A DNA stretch of 5,855 nt from Peptococcaceae bacterium (GTDB taxonomy: Bacteria > Bacillota > Desulfotomaculia > Desulfotomaculales > UBA12532), in the NCBI GenBank assembly GCA_003445475.1, contig DMDP01000185.1, positions 1-5,855 of the forward strand. The letters run 5' to 3'. Within the stretch, counting starts at the first letter, position 1, and each line of letters opens with the position of its first letter. Positions 5,566 to 5,855 of the stretch are shown one piece after another. The notes beneath the pieces are model-generated. The model was not told the DNA's origin, searched no databases, and saw nothing but the letters and a program-made list of their open reading frames with translations. Made by a program: the position numbers and the translations under genes.

Positions 5566-5737
5566 TTCCTTGGTAAGGGCAAGTACCGGAGCCGGCACGG
5601 CCTCTCAATACGCAGAAAGAAGACGGGCTCCGGGCTGCCTGCCGCCGCGGAGGAGACGGTTCCGTACGACCAAGGACCGGAAAAAAACCTGAAAAGGAAT
5701 GACACCCGTACTGCAACCGCCCCTTATGAAGATCAAA

Positions 5738-5761
5738 GGCCGGGGGACGTCACCCCCGGCC
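5738..5761 (-). terminator. GC-rich terminator hairpin after the gene at the right edge
   Basis: The arms 5738-5746 and 5753-5761 are exact reverse complements (9 bp, all G-C) with a 6-nt loop. On the minus strand it starts about 31 nt after the TAG at 5795-5793 and is followed by TTTGATCTT, a modest U-rich tail. On the plus strand it is followed by CTTTTGTCTCTTT, so it could act in both directions. No plus-strand gene ends here, so its main job is probably to end the minus-strand unit entering from the right. Confidence 0.7.
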
Positions 5762-5792
5762 CTTTTGTCTCTTTCCGCCACCCGGTGTGCCA

Positions 5793-5855
5793 CTATGCGC
5801 TGGGAGCCTGAGCCGGCGCAACGCCGGTCTCCGGTACCGCGGGCATCTCCATTAC
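5793..5855 (-). CDS. C-terminal 20 codons of an unidentified protein, rest outside the window
   Basis: The minus strand is open from the right edge to TAG at 5795-5793 and reads VMEMPAVPETGVAPAQAPSA. The Pro/Ala-rich sequence looks like a disordered C-terminal tail. Support for a real gene comes from the terminator hairpin 31 nt downstream on the same strand and from all other genes sharing this orientation. Too little is visible to name a family; the frame could also be a chance opening. Confidence 0.5.
   Translation of the reverse strand, partial: VMEMPAVPETGVAPAQAPSA

Larger units (their letters stand above)
5507..5792 (-). other. Intergenic region upstream of the CN-hydrolase gene (286 nt)
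   Basis: No convincing gene is seen here. On the minus strand it holds, in order, the terminator hairpin (5738-5761), a run of seven Ts in GGTTTTTTTCCG (about 5680-5691) that can pair in part with CGGAACC some 13 nt further on, a G/C-rich stretch, and an A/T-richer patch (about 5521-5580) with a candidate promoter. Short open frames exist (for example ATG at 5716 to 5525, 63 codons) but have low-complexity Ser/Pro/Arg/Gly content, no Shine-Dalgarno and no family resemblance. No riboswitch core was recognised. Confidence 0.55.

Noticed and set aside
4547..5692. 381-codon plus-strand open frame opposite the CN hydrolase
   Set aside because: It is antisense to a gene with an intact catalytic triad, runs through the promoter and intergenic region, and resembles no protein family.
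5525..5716. 63-codon minus-strand frame upstream of the hydrolase
   Set aside because: No Shine-Dalgarno, low-complexity Arg/Pro/Ser/Gly content, and it overlaps the proposed hydrolase promoter.
5699..5855. Plus-strand frame from ATG at 5699, open to the right edge
   Set aside because: It runs through the terminator hairpin, has Arg/Pro/Ser-rich sequence, and its only GGA is directly against the ATG, too close to act as a ribosome binding site.

Overview
The window is a GC-rich stretch of bacterial chromosome in which every well-supported gene lies on the minus strand, so transcription runs from right to left. Strong GGAGG-type ribosome binding sites, a mix of ATG, GTG and TTG starts, a Cys-anchored binding lipoprotein and moderate rather than extreme GC at third codon positions suggest a GC-rich Firmicute (for example the Moorella/Desulfotomaculum/Pelotomaculum group). 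This placement is an inference from style; no marker gene here proves it.

Reading in the direction of transcription: the right edge (5793-5855) holds the last 20 codons of an unidentified gene, followed by a GC-rich hairpin (5738-5761) that looks like its terminator. After about 230 nt without a convincing gene comes a small carbon-nitrogen hydrolase (nitrilase superfamily, 5506-4772) with an intact Glu-Lys-Cys triad. Next is a ten-helix EamA/DMT-type permease (4698-3772). It has its own consensus-like promoter only 11 nt upstream of its ATG, so its mRNA is probably nearly leaderless.

A 224-nt leader with a G-quadruplex-prone tract and a 12-bp perfect palindrome precedes a high-affinity branched-chain-amino-acid-type ABC importer in the classical order livK (binding lipoprotein, 3547-2381), livH (permease, 2314-1430), livM (permease, 1425-532) and livG (ATPase, 508 to beyond base 1). 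livF would be expected just left of the window. A perfect 12-bp hairpin without a U-tract separates livK from livH, the usual place for an element that lets the binding protein be made in excess over the membrane parts. livH and livM are 4 nt apart and probably translationally coupled.

Together the genes suggest amino-acid or amide handling: uptake by LivKHMG(F), a possible metabolite exporter (EamA) and an amidase/nitrilase-type enzyme. The EamA gene has its own promoter and the hydrolase and liv genes may too, so a single pathway is only a possibility. I see no mobile element, CRISPR array, RNA gene or clearly undescribed system. The points worth a second look are mainly regulatory: the livK-livH hairpin, the G-rich livK leader and the leaderless EamA promoter.
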